Source: Bradyrhizobium manausense
GTDB lineage: Bacteria; Pseudomonadota; Alphaproteobacteria; Rhizobiales; Xanthobacteraceae
DNA: 35,491 nt
Reading direction: 5' to 3'
Assembly (NCBI RefSeq): GCF_001440035.1
Contig: NZ_LJYG01000016.1
Span: 96,031-131,521, forward strand
A model generated the notes under the pieces. That model searched no databases, was not told the DNA's origin, and worked only from the letters and a program-made list of their open reading frames with translations. The position numbers and the translations under genes were made by a program. Position 1 is the stretch's first letter. Each line of letters begins with the position of its first letter. This document shows positions 8,096 through 16,800 of this stretch, in pieces.

Positions 8096-9807
8096 TATGA
8101 GCGGCTTCGAATAAGCCGCGCGACGTACGAAAGCGTCTCACTATTCATCTGATTACCGAACTGCTCTATAATTGTGTCGATCGAGATGTTCGGGCCAAGC
8201 GAGTCAAGCCAGGTTTGCAGGGTCTCCTGATATTGATGCGATATGCTCGTGTCCGCGAAGACGAATTGAGAAATGCTGTCAATGCTCGCTCCAAATGTTT
8301 GGAGCCGTGGCTTGTCGATAGCAATCTTTCGATCTTCCAGTGAGAAGATGCGGACCCTTTGGCTGGGCACCTCGCGGACCACGTAGGCAGAATGGGTTAC
8401 GATAATCGCGACGGACTGTGTCGCGGCCACAACCGTGTTCAAAATCGCCATGAACTCTGAAACGAAATTCGGGTGCAGGTGGGTTTCCGGTTCATCAAAC
8501 AGAAACAAGCACCCGCGCTCGGCCGAACCGGCAGCCTGTGCCGCAAAACGCAGCATCGCCAATTCGCCGCTGCTTAATTCACGCACTCCAGGCCCAATCC
8601 CAAAGAGCACCGGCTGCTGTTGAGGGTCAATGGCTTGTGCCAACAGTATGCGGCGCTTTTCATTCAGGTGCCTAGCGTCAGCGAGCCGATAATAAACACG
8701 ATCGCCGCGTTGATGAGTGTAGAGGTCGTAGGACTCGTTTGAAGGTTTGAGAGGGAGATATACAGATGGCGCGAACCCCAGCGAGTTGAGCGCCTGGTCG
8801 AGCAAAGCCATTCGCCCAGCCTGGGCGAACATAGAACCGTCGCTAGCGGTAAAGGAAATCTTGCCATCGTCCCGCAAGCAGTCGGTGATGGCCGACGTAA
8901 GTGCGTCCTCCTTGCCCGGCTGGCTCGCAATCATCGAGAAGTATTGATAGTCCACACCTAGCCACGGCGGAATAGACGGCGGATACACATCCGATGCCAC
9001 CGAGGAAAAAACGAAGACACGATTGAAGGAAACTGGCGGGCTAACGCCGACCGGCAGGCCGAGTGGATCGGCGTCATGACCAGCCTTCATCGAAGCAATG
9101 AAGTTTAGCAGCAATTGGGTTTTGCCCGTACCGTTCCTTCCGATCAGGACCGTTATTCGATTGCGCAAAAGCTTATCGGGATTAAAATCAAGATCCACGA
9201 CGTAGGGATTGTCCGCCGATGGCAGATGCGCCGTCACGACGAAACTGGTTGCCGCATCCTCGACATCGATCACCGGCTGCGGCCGCAAATACTTTGCTCC
9301 GCGACGATAGGCCACATATGCGGATTCGGAGCGCAGCGCGCCGTAGGAAAACGTCTCCGATTCCAAAAGCGCAACCCTTGCGGGGTCTGTCCTTTCGAAG
9401 CGCAGCACCGCGGCGTCGCCTAAATAACGGAGTGCCGTAACCGCCCGCTCGAAGCCGAGAAGACGAACGATCTCGCGGTAACGATCTAGACTACCCAGTA
9501 CGGAGCAATAGGGAAGCTGAACGTCGGCGAGGGGTGCCCAAGCTCGCTGGCCAAGCAGTTCGGCGATCGCAAATTCGGTTCGAGCTTTGCCTTGGAACAT
9601 GAGGCAAATGTCGAGGGACGCGGCCTCATTCGCAGAGGTCATCACGAGAAGTGTTGCGTCGAAATGTAAGCCGAAGTTATTCCAATCCGTATGAACGGGC
9701 AGAATCGCTAGTGCCGGTCTATCAGGAAAAGCAGCGATGGCAGCTTGCGCGTTTTGCGCCACAACGATCGGGATCGGGGCATGTGCTGCAGGAAATTGTT
9801 CGGCCAT
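8095..9807 (-). CDS. SMC/OLD-like AAA ATPase, Septu PtuA-like, with N-terminal extension
   Basis: A 570-residue ATPase of the ABC/SMC-like class. It has Walker A G223-R-N-G-T-G-K-T230, a signature-like R409-E-L-S-S-G-E415, Walker B with catalytic acid LFLFDEPE (434-441) followed by THLHPN, and an H-loop histidine at 472 (IIVTHSAYVVREV). The insert between Walker A and the signature is about 180 residues. Unusual for PtuA, which normally reaches Walker A within the first 40-60 residues, there is about 200 residues of sequence before it (PIVVAQNAQAAIAAFPDRPA, LLVMTSANEAASLDICLMF, then a YRRGAKYLRPQP segment). This region could be a sensor or trigger domain. The TAATG overlap with the HNH gene indicates one operon. 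A role as an anti-phage system that senses infection and cleaves nucleic acid is inference from the family. Confidence 0.85.
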   Translation of the reverse strand: MAEQFPAAHAPIPIVVAQNAQAAIAAFPDRPALAILPVHTDWNNFGLHFDATLLVMTSANEAASLDICLMFQGKARTEFAIAELLGQRAWAPLADVQLPYCSVLGSLDRYREIVRLLGFERAVTALRYLGDAAVLRFERTDPARVALLESETFSYGALRSESAYVAYRRGAKYLRPQPVIDVEDAATSFVVTAHLPSADNPYVVDLDFNPDKLLRNRITVLIGRNGTGKTQLLLNFIASMKAGHDADPLGLPVGVSPPVSFNRVFVFSSVASDVYPPSIPPWLGVDYQYFSMIASQPGKEDALTSAITDCLRDDGKISFTASDGSMFAQAGRMALLDQALNSLGFAPSVYLPLKPSNESYDLYTHQRGDRVYYRLADARHLNEKRRILLAQAIDPQQQPVLFGIGPGVRELSSGELAMLRFAAQAAGSAERGCLFLFDEPETHLHPNFVSEFMAILNTVVAATQSVAIIVTHSAYVVREVPSQRVRIFSLEDRKIAIDKPRLQTFGASIDSISQFVFADTSISHQYQETLQTWLDSLGPNISIDTIIEQFGNQMNSETLSYVARLIRSRS

Positions 9808-9957
9808 GATCTCTATGGAAAACCGCGATGTTGCAGGTGCGGTTCATTGGTAGGGGAAAGTCGATTTCCGTTCAATAGCCTATGCGCGTCGAGGTTGATG
9901 TGGGTCGTGACGACACCAAAAACGCTTAACCGGGGAACTGGCGCGAGGGTGCGCCTA

Positions 9958-10881
9958 TCATGCTGAAGAAGGTCGTGGCCGTACCGGCTGTACGAATTGG
10001 ATCGTCAAGTGCTCGTGCACCTTGCCGCCATCCCAACTCATCGTGATCCAATTGGTTGAAGTGGGATACGAGATAACGATCCGCCCCGGTCGGTACTTTG
10101 CTTCGCGCAAAAAAGGATGTTTGCTTGTGTCCAGAGGCTCAAGCAACAGCACGAATCCCAGGCCCAAGATATTGAACGCCAAAGCTTCGATATCATCTTG
10201 GTCGTTCGTAAGGGGCTGGAGCTGAAAACGGGGGTGATTTACGGTCGTGTCACCCGTGTTCATGATGCAGTAGAGTCCGGCGCCGTCCGGCCACTGACGT
10301 GGGTCGTCGAGCATGTTTAGTATCGCGTCGTCCTGCGAGAATGCGCCTGACAGCCGCTCCCTTCCCCTCGCGAAATTCTTCGAGACGGCGGCAGCCTTGG
10401 CTGTTTTCAGTAGCCATCGTTCAATGTCATGCCCCGAGACAAGCGCGTGTCTCGATGCGGTATCCGTCTCGAAGTATGATTTGAGCGACGCGAAGAAATA
10501 GTGGGCAGCATCATCAAGCGGATGAAGCGCGCTGTTGTGTTTGACACAAAGACACTTCGCCGTTGGAGGCGCGATAATCTTTTCTTCGCCTGCTTCAAGC
10601 CAGGGAAGGCCTGAGATCGAGAAGTCGCCGTCAGCCATTAAAACCCGGCAGACCGACTCTGAAATGATGTGTTCGCCGGAGATGGGACCAACACACGAAC
10701 CCAGCTCCTTCATGTAGCACCGTTCGACCTTTGACGCTGGCGGCAGGGATTTCAGCCCGAGAACCGCGGATACCTTGTGCCAGTCGCAGCCGTTAAAGCA
10801 GCAGATGCGCGCAACCTTCGCAGAACCGCACGGACACGGACCGTTTAGAACGGCGTTCTTTTTGCGCTTAGCCTCACCCAC
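9958..10881 (-). CDS. SEC-C motif protein with HNH-like core
   Basis: A 307-residue protein with a GTG start. The N-terminus carries a SEC-C zinc motif (C16-P-C18-G-S...C27-C28), as in SecA tails and many accessory nucleases. Further on, C55...C63, then I-S-G-E-H71-I-I-S and C110-x-C112-V-K-H115-N116-S-A-L-H120 form a pattern much like the 'SxEHIIP...CxxCN' HNH nucleases of defence islands. The remaining half (130-307) is mixed alpha/beta without a motif I recognise. It is leftward like the Septu-like pair, but separated from it by 150 bp with no overlap, so it may be independent. The HNH reading is by motif only; the protein has no named family that I can state. Confidence 0.65.
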   Translation of the reverse strand: MGEAKRKKNAVLNGPCPCGSAKVARICCFNGCDWHKVSAVLGLKSLPPASKVERCYMKELGSCVGPISGEHIISESVCRVLMADGDFSISGLPWLEAGEEKIIAPPTAKCLCVKHNSALHPLDDAAHYFFASLKSYFETDTASRHALVSGHDIERWLLKTAKAAAVSKNFARGRERLSGAFSQDDAILNMLDDPRQWPDGAGLYCIMNTGDTTVNHPRFQLQPLTNDQDDIEALAFNILGLGFVLLLEPLDTSKHPFLREAKYRPGRIVISYPTSTNWITMSWDGGKVHEHLTIQFVQPVRPRPSSA

Positions 10882-11155
10882 GGAGGATCTCGGTTGCGTG
10901 AATCCAATGTCGCATCATTGAAGCTTAGCCAAACTTTCACGCCACAGCGCGATCTCATGTTACGTGGTGCTTGCGATCGGTCGCGGCGTCATTCACCAAC
11001 GCAGGTTTTCCGTGCTGTTTGCGTTAATGCTCCTTGGACCCATTGCCCTCTGGGGAGTCATCGCAACCCTGGCCTTTATTACATTGACCATTTTCGATAA
11101 CCTCTTAGAATCAATTACTTAAAAGACAAATCGCATGATTTTTCAATGAAATAAC
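10882..11155. other. Intergenic gap between divergent SEC-C and AbiE genes
   Basis: About 270 bp without a supported gene. The last 60 bp become AT-rich as they approach the AbiE promoter. It should hold the promoter of the leftward SEC-C gene, but I could not name a clear -35/-10 pair for it. Confidence 0.5.
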
Positions 11156-11184
11156 TTGCAAAAATGTCAGTTCTGACTTATATT
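11156..11184 (+). promoter_or_regulatory. sigma70-type promoter of the AbiE operon (likely leaderless transcript)
   Basis: TTGCAA (11156-11161), a 17-bp spacer and TATATT (11179-11184) form a near-consensus promoter. The ATG of the antitoxin begins only 7 bp after the -10 box, where transcription would start. No Shine-Dalgarno sequence precedes the ATG. The transcript is therefore probably leaderless. Confidence 0.7.
11166..11177. promoter_or_regulatory. Inverted repeat operator within AbiE promoter spacer
   Basis: GTCAG-TT-CTGAC is a perfect 5-2-5 palindrome that lies entirely between the -35 and -10 boxes. AbiEi antitoxins are known to bind inverted repeats in their own promoters and repress the operon, so this is a strong candidate for autoregulation. 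The position is seen, the binding is inferred. Confidence 0.6.
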
Positions 11185-11191
11185 CTACGTC

Positions 11192-11788
11192 ATGACGAAG
11201 CTCGACGAACTCAAGCGCCATTTGAAACCGGGCACCGCTTATCGGCGTGCCGATCTGGCGCGTTGGTCGACGTCCGTCGACAGACACATCAAACAAATGG
11301 TCGAGAGCGGCGTTCTGAAGAAGCTGTCGGGTGGGCTCTACAGCTATCCGAAGGAAACTGTTTTCGGTCTTGCGCCAGCCTCGGACCAGGACGTTGTGAA
11401 GACCTTCCTGAAGGACGACCAGTTTCTGCTGGCTTCACCTAACGCCTACAACAGTCTGGGCGTGGGCACGACCCAGCTCTATGACAAGACCGTCGTTTAC
11501 AACCACAAACGACACGGCGACTTCCAGCTTGGAAGCCGCAAATTTGCCTTTCGCGTGAAACCCCGGTTTCCGAAGTCACTAACGAAGGAATTCCTGCTCG
11601 TCGATCTCGTCAACAATCTCGACCAGTTGGCAGAAGCCAAGAACGAAGTTCTGAAGCGTGTTGAGGAACGCGCTGCGTCGTCTGACACGCCGCAACTGCG
11701 CCGCGCTGTCCGCAACTACGGAAACGAGAAGACGAAGAAATTCTTCGAGCGCGCCCTGAAGTCCGGCGAATTGCACCATGCCGCGTGA
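11192..11788 (+). CDS. AbiEi family antitoxin (DUF6088-like)
   Basis: A 198-residue antitoxin of the AbiE (type IV) toxin-antitoxin family. The N-terminal 60 residues form a winged-helix-like DNA-binding part (AYRRADLARWSTSVDRHIKQM followed by VLKKLSGGLYSYP). The C-terminal part contains the family segment DDQFLLASPNAYNSLGVGTTQLYDKT. AbiEi represses its own promoter through the winged helix and counters the toxin through its C-terminal domain. The ATG at 11192 is the only sensible start, directly after the -10 box. It overlaps the toxin gene by 11 bp, as is usual for these pairs. The Lys/Arg-rich tail is typical of the family. Confidence 0.88.
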   Translation: MTKLDELKRHLKPGTAYRRADLARWSTSVDRHIKQMVESGVLKKLSGGLYSYPKETVFGLAPASDQDVVKTFLKDDQFLLASPNAYNSLGVGTTQLYDKTVVYNHKRHGDFQLGSRKFAFRVKPRFPKSLTKEFLLVDLVNNLDQLAEAKNEVLKRVEERAASSDTPQLRRAVRNYGNEKTKKFFERALKSGELHHAA

Positions 11789-12725
11789 CTATCTGCACAA
11801 CCATCCGCAGTTTGCCGACCTGATCCGGATCGTCGCCGAGGAGAAGGGCATCGATCCGGCTCTGGTCGAAAAAGACTACTGGATCATGCATTGCCTTTAC
11901 GGACTTCAGAAGCTCGGCTTTACCTTCCAACTGAAGGGCGGCACATCCCTTTCCAAGGGCCATGGCATCATTAGCCGTTTCTCGGAAGACATCGACATTC
12001 TCATTGAGCCACCGCCCGAGCGCGGGGTTAAGACAGGAAAAAATCAGAACAGTCCGGCGCAAATCAAGACGCGAACGGACTTCTACGATTGGCTCACGCA
12101 GACGATCAAGATTGACGGCATTTCAGAGGTCGTCCGCGATACAACTTTCGATGACGTGCCCAGCTATCGTAGCGCAGGGATAAAGCTCAAATACGACAGC
12201 GTTACCGAGCCAATGGAAGGCCTGCGCGATGGCGTTCTGCTCGAAGTCGGCTTTGACACCGTCGCTCCCAATACGCCCAAGGATATCAGTTCATGGGCCT
12301 ATGACTACGCAGCCGACAAGGTCGAGATCATCGACAATCGCGCGAAGGCCGTTCCCTGCTATGATGCCGGGTATACTTTCGTCGAAAAGCTTCAGACCAT
12401 CTCGACCAAATTCCGAAAGCAGCAGACGGATGGCACCGATCCCGTCGAGTTCATGCGTCACTACTACGATGTCCACGAACTGTTGAAGCAATCCGAGGTG
12501 CAGAAGTTCATCGGCACGGACGCCTACAAGACCCACAAGCAGGCCCGCTTCCGGCAAGGCGACAATCAGAACATTGCGGAGAACGAGGCCTTCCTCCTGA
12601 GTGACGCCAAAACGAGAACGCGATACGCGGAGGCCTACGAGCGCAGCAGCGGACTTTACTATGCCGGGAAGCCCACGTTTGAGGAGATCCTTGCCGAAAT
12701 CGGAAAGTGGGTAGGCAAACTCTAG
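11778..12725 (+). CDS. AbiEii-type nucleotidyltransferase toxin
   Basis: A 315-residue toxin of the AbiEii/AbiGii family, a DNA-polymerase-beta-like nucleotidyltransferase. Motifs visible: V30-E-K-D33-Y-W-I, then the core G54-G55-T56-S57-L-S and R-F-S-E70-D71-I-D73-I, matching the GS-x-DxD active site. A later K/E-rich region (FVEKLQTISTKF) and the C-terminal helical part are typical. Members of this family transfer nucleotides to RNA, for example tRNA 3' ends, and arrest growth; the actual target here is unknown. The gene overlaps the antitoxin by 11 bp, and the methyltransferase starts 29 bp after its stop, so the three genes probably share a transcript. All active-site residues look intact. 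Confidence 0.9.
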   Translation: MPRDYLHNHPQFADLIRIVAEEKGIDPALVEKDYWIMHCLYGLQKLGFTFQLKGGTSLSKGHGIISRFSEDIDILIEPPPERGVKTGKNQNSPAQIKTRTDFYDWLTQTIKIDGISEVVRDTTFDDVPSYRSAGIKLKYDSVTEPMEGLRDGVLLEVGFDTVAPNTPKDISSWAYDYAADKVEIIDNRAKAVPCYDAGYTFVEKLQTISTKFRKQQTDGTDPVEFMRHYYDVHELLKQSEVQKFIGTDAYKTHKQARFRQGDNQNIAENEAFLLSDAKTRTRYAEAYERSSGLYYAGKPTFEEILAEIGKWVGKL

Positions 12726-12754
12726 CTGACACGCTAGAGTCGAAAAGGGGTCAA

Positions 12755-13867
12755 ATGAGTACTGCGTTCGCATATAAGAAGGAATTCGCGTTTAACGCGA
12801 TCTGCCCCTATTACACGATGTTCCCATTAGAATTTCCCATGCATCTTCTTGGGAAGCATCGAGAGGATTCTCCTACCATTTGGGACCCATTCTGCGGCCG
12901 CGGGACGACGATTTACGCGGCGCGGAAATTAGGTTTGCGCGCTTACGGCCTAGACACGTCTCCCATTGCGACGGCGATCGCTCAGGCGAAGCTCGCGAGC
13001 GCCGAGATGAAGGACGTGATTGCGCTCGCGAGAAAGCTCATCGCTAAAGCGCCAACGGACGTACCCGAGAGCGCCTTTTTCCGGCGAGCATTCTCTCACT
13101 CTACGCTTTTGGAGATTTGCAGCCTGCGCGAAGGGCTGCTTAAGGCAAAGGCAACCGACGAATCCGCGGTCCTGCGCGCGGCGACGCTTGGTTGCTTGCA
13201 CGGTCCGCTTCCAAGCGGTGGCGGAACGCCGAGCTACTTCTCCAATCAGATGCCCAGAACGTTCGCCTCAAAACCTGATTATTCGGTGCGGTATTGGCGC
13301 GAACATGACCTTCGTCCGCCCAAAGTGTCCACCGTCGATGTCCTTACAAAGAAGCTCGAACGCATCACCGATCTAAACGCCAAGTCCCCAAGCCGTATCC
13401 AGAACGTAAAATGCCTGGATGCGCGTAAGGCAGGTTCATTTGGCCGTGTAAAGGGGCCGACCGTGACCGTCACATCCCCGCCTTACTATGGGATGCGCAC
13501 CTACGTTCAAGACCAGTGGTTGAGGATGTGGTTTCTCGGAGGGACCGAGGAAATCAATTATTCCAATCAGAACCAGCTTTGTCACACTGGCCATGATCGT
13601 TTTATCGAGGATCTCGCGAAGGTTTGGAGCAACATCGGCAGGCGCGCTCAGAACGAGGCGCATCTTTACATCCGCTTCGGTAGCATCTCCTCGTCGCAGA
13701 GCGACGCGCGTGAAATATTAAAGGCGTCGTTGGAGGAAGCCGGCGATTGGGAGCTGATTTCCGTCCGAAACGCGCGCACGTCGCACTCGGGAAAACGACA
13801 AGCTGACTATATGGGGCGAGATTCCGATCCCGCGACCGAGTTCGACTTCCACGCCATCTTGAACTAG
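12755..13867 (+). CDS. DNA methyltransferase (N6-adenine or N4-cytosine type)
   Basis: A 370-residue methyltransferase. I chose the ATG at 12755 because AAGGGG lies just upstream; the GTG at 12707 would overlap the toxin gene and has no such site. The AdoMet site is W-D44-P-F-C-G-R-G-T-T52 followed by G-L-D68-T-S-P (motif II), and the catalytic motif is T240-S-P-P-Y-Y-G246. The order, binding motif before SPPY, is the reverse of the beta-class order. The N-terminus has the aromatic segment FAFNAICPYYTMFPLEFP, which recurs in methyltransferases encoded beside large helicases. There is a 188-residue insert between motifs, probably part of the target-recognition domain. It lies 29 bp after the AbiE toxin, and its TAG stop shares CTAG with the convergent helicase. 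It could modify host DNA to protect it from the neighbouring nuclease-helicase. Confidence 0.85.
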   Translation: MSTAFAYKKEFAFNAICPYYTMFPLEFPMHLLGKHREDSPTIWDPFCGRGTTIYAARKLGLRAYGLDTSPIATAIAQAKLASAEMKDVIALARKLIAKAPTDVPESAFFRRAFSHSTLLEICSLREGLLKAKATDESAVLRAATLGCLHGPLPSGGGTPSYFSNQMPRTFASKPDYSVRYWREHDLRPPKVSTVDVLTKKLERITDLNAKSPSRIQNVKCLDARKAGSFGRVKGPTVTVTSPPYYGMRTYVQDQWLRMWFLGGTEEINYSNQNQLCHTGHDRFIEDLAKVWSNIGRRAQNEAHLYIRFGSISSSQSDAREILKASLEEAGDWELISVRNARTSHSGKRQADYMGRDSDPATEFDFHAILN

Positions 13868-16800
13868 TGCCACCGAGCTTCAGCGTTCTTGGTTTCGCCC
13901 GCGAACTCGACGTTGATGGGCTTTCGCTGTCCGCAGAATTCCTCAAGATATGATTTAAGGGCGATGGACGTCTCCGCGGCCTTCTGATCGCTTGGCAAAT
14001 GATAGGCCAAGGATTTAGGCATCATCACGATACACTTCGCGCGAGCTCTCGACACTGCAACGTTCGTGCGCTCGAGCTGGAGCAAAAACTCCTCTTCCCC
14101 CTCGATGATGTCCGTATCGCCGACGCCGAACGAGACGATGATCGTATCGCGCTCGCCTCCCTGAAATCGTTCAACCGTATCGACCGCCTCAAAGACAATC
14201 TTAGGATTTGCCTTGGGAAACAACTCGATCAACTTGCGCACCACCAGGGCCTTCTGAGCCTTGTGAGGCGTAACAATACCGATTCCGGACTTAAAGAAGT
14301 CATCGTCGGTGTAACCGGTCTTCGGCGTCGCTTTCCCTTCATAGAGTTCCTTCGTCATTGCGTGGCGCGTGACATATGCAAGTCCCGCGACAAGGCCCGC
14401 TTCAAGCTCGTTCGCCTGGGACGAGGTGGGATCTTCGTGAATGAATGCCGTCACGCGTCGCTCGGGCTTCAACAATTCGTCGTAGGCGGTCGTCTTGGGT
14501 AACCCGCCTGGTAGCGCCTTGATAGCGGTCTCGATCGAATTCAGAACTTGAAGCTCGCGCGTTGGGTACGCCGCTTGCAAGTTGGCGGGATACCCCAATG
14601 AACGCGCGTACTCGACGAGGTCGGCGTTTGACCGATAATTTAGAAGAAGGGGAACCGACTTAATATTAAACCGGCGTATGAGATACGCCTGAATGCTCCC
14701 GACAAGATGTTCGGCCCCTTCAGGCGGGTCGAGATGCTGAATCGGGGGCATCTGCTTGTGGTCACCCGCGACAATCAATTGAGCGCCAGGCGTCATTGCC
14801 GCGAGCGGCCTAAGAGCTAGGGTAAGAGGAATCTGAGAGCTTTCGTCTAATACGACGAGATCAAACACCTCATCGACGTAAGAATTAGTCGTGCCTGCGC
14901 TTTTCGTGATTTGATGCACAATGTGAGCCGAACAAGAGACTACGGTAACGCCGCTGTCATTACCGAGGCTAGCTACCATGTCGTTATAATCCGCATCGTC
15001 CTTATCCCGGAACGCGGTTCTGAGCTTGAGATGTTTCGCCGTCGTTTTAGGCGTCTTTGGATCGCGCGATTTCGAGTAGAGGTAATAGTAATCGCAGGCG
15101 GCCACGGTGTCCTGCTCAAGATTTTTCACTAGGCGGCCCGATAGCTCTTCGACGGTCCGATAGTTCGGACCGGTTATTAGAATCTTCTTCGCCTTCTTCT
15201 GGCGAATGACGGAATGCAAAAATGCAACGAGCGTATCTGTCTTTCCCGTTCCAGGCGGCCCCCAAACAATGGTGAGCTGGTTCTTCGCGCACGATCGAAC
15301 GGCGTCAACCTGACTTGCATTAAGTTCGTGCTTGTTCGCTGTCTTTGCGAAATCGATGACGGCCTGCACGTCCTTATCATTTCGCACCGTTTCCGCCGCG
15401 AGCTTATTGGCCTGCCAAAGCACTTCCGCGACCGGCGTATCTGCATCGGTTCCCTTCGGAATCTTCTTTGCCGCCGAAACACCCATGGCCGTTAATGCCT
15501 CAGGCGCAGCGATTGAGCACTTCGGGTTTCCAATTTCCCGCAAGATTTGGGTTACGGTTTCGCTATCATCAAAGGCTGAACCCTCGAGCAGGTAGATCGG
15601 CTCCTTTCCGATGGGCAGCACTCCGCCATCCATAACTGCGTTGAATTGAGGCTCCACTCCATGCCACTTTGCAGTCAGCGACACGGTCAAACGCTTATTG
15701 ACGCGATCGAATGTATCGATATGTGCCGCGATGACTTTGTGCATCGGGGTGAACGACAGCTTCGGGTCGAGTCCTAACGCGAGCGAATTTGCGTTCGCTA
15801 ACGGAAATCCTGGCCAACTCACAATTCCGACGGTGCAAATATCACCTTCTTCGAGCTTAGCCTCCGAAGAATCGTCACTCACTTCGAACTCAAGCGTATT
15901 GCCGCCGTGATCCTTGATCAGCTTAGTCAGCAGGATTGCTTTGTACGAGGCCTCGAGAGACTCCGCGCGCGCAATAAAGGAACTAAGAGATTCTGTCTTC
16001 GCGACCGCGACCGACACTTGAGACCATCGGTCCCAAAGCTTCGAGTCATACGCAACGCCGGTCAGCCCCGAAGGAATAGTCATAGAAAGTGCTGGTGCGT
16101 TGCCGCTGATCGCATTTTTCAGATCAGTTCGTAGGCGTGCCGTTACGCTAGCCAGAGCCCACGTGTGGGCCTTCAACACATCGCCATATCGAGCAATAGC
16201 TTCTGTGATCGGCCGCGTTTTTCCAAAAATGCGAACCGTGCCAGTTGTGGATTTCCAAATCTCAAAAATGCGCTCGCGCGGGATCGCGTTCCCGAGAGGC
16301 TCCAGGTAGTAGTTATCCACCTTCCGCGGCGTCATGCGGTCATGATGATAGTGCTCGGCCGTTCCAAGCAACGTGATAGCGAAGAGCTGCGGTACACGCA
16401 CTGATCCCGCCACGATATCTTGGACAAAGACAATGTTCGGGCAGATGTGGTCCGATTTTTCAAGCAACTCATCGGGCGGGAAGATCCAAGCTAGCGCCCG
16501 CTGATACTTCACGTCTAAATCGAGAATATTCAGCAAGTGCCTACCGAACGCATTGCAAAGCTCCTCGTATTGACGAAGCTCCCAAAAGCAAATCTGCGTA
16601 TGTAACGTCCCAAACTTGTTCGCGGAGAACTGCTTTTCTGCGCTTTCGATCCAGCCTGCGAAACGCTCGATGAAAGACAAAATAGCTGCCCACTCGGCGG
16701 CGACGTTGTCTTTGTTCACAACAAAAGCGTCCTCGCCAAGCGATCTAATCGATGTTTCCTCTTTGCCGTCCGCGGCAGGAAACTTCATTCCGAAGGGCGA

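Noticed and set aside
7259..9807. Retron effector module
   Set aside because: No reverse transcriptase gene and no msr/msd-like structure were found next to the ATPase/HNH pair.
12707..12754. GTG start of the methyltransferase inside the AbiE toxin gene
   Set aside because: No ribosome-binding site; the ATG at 12755 has AAGGGG just upstream and starts a more typical N-terminus.
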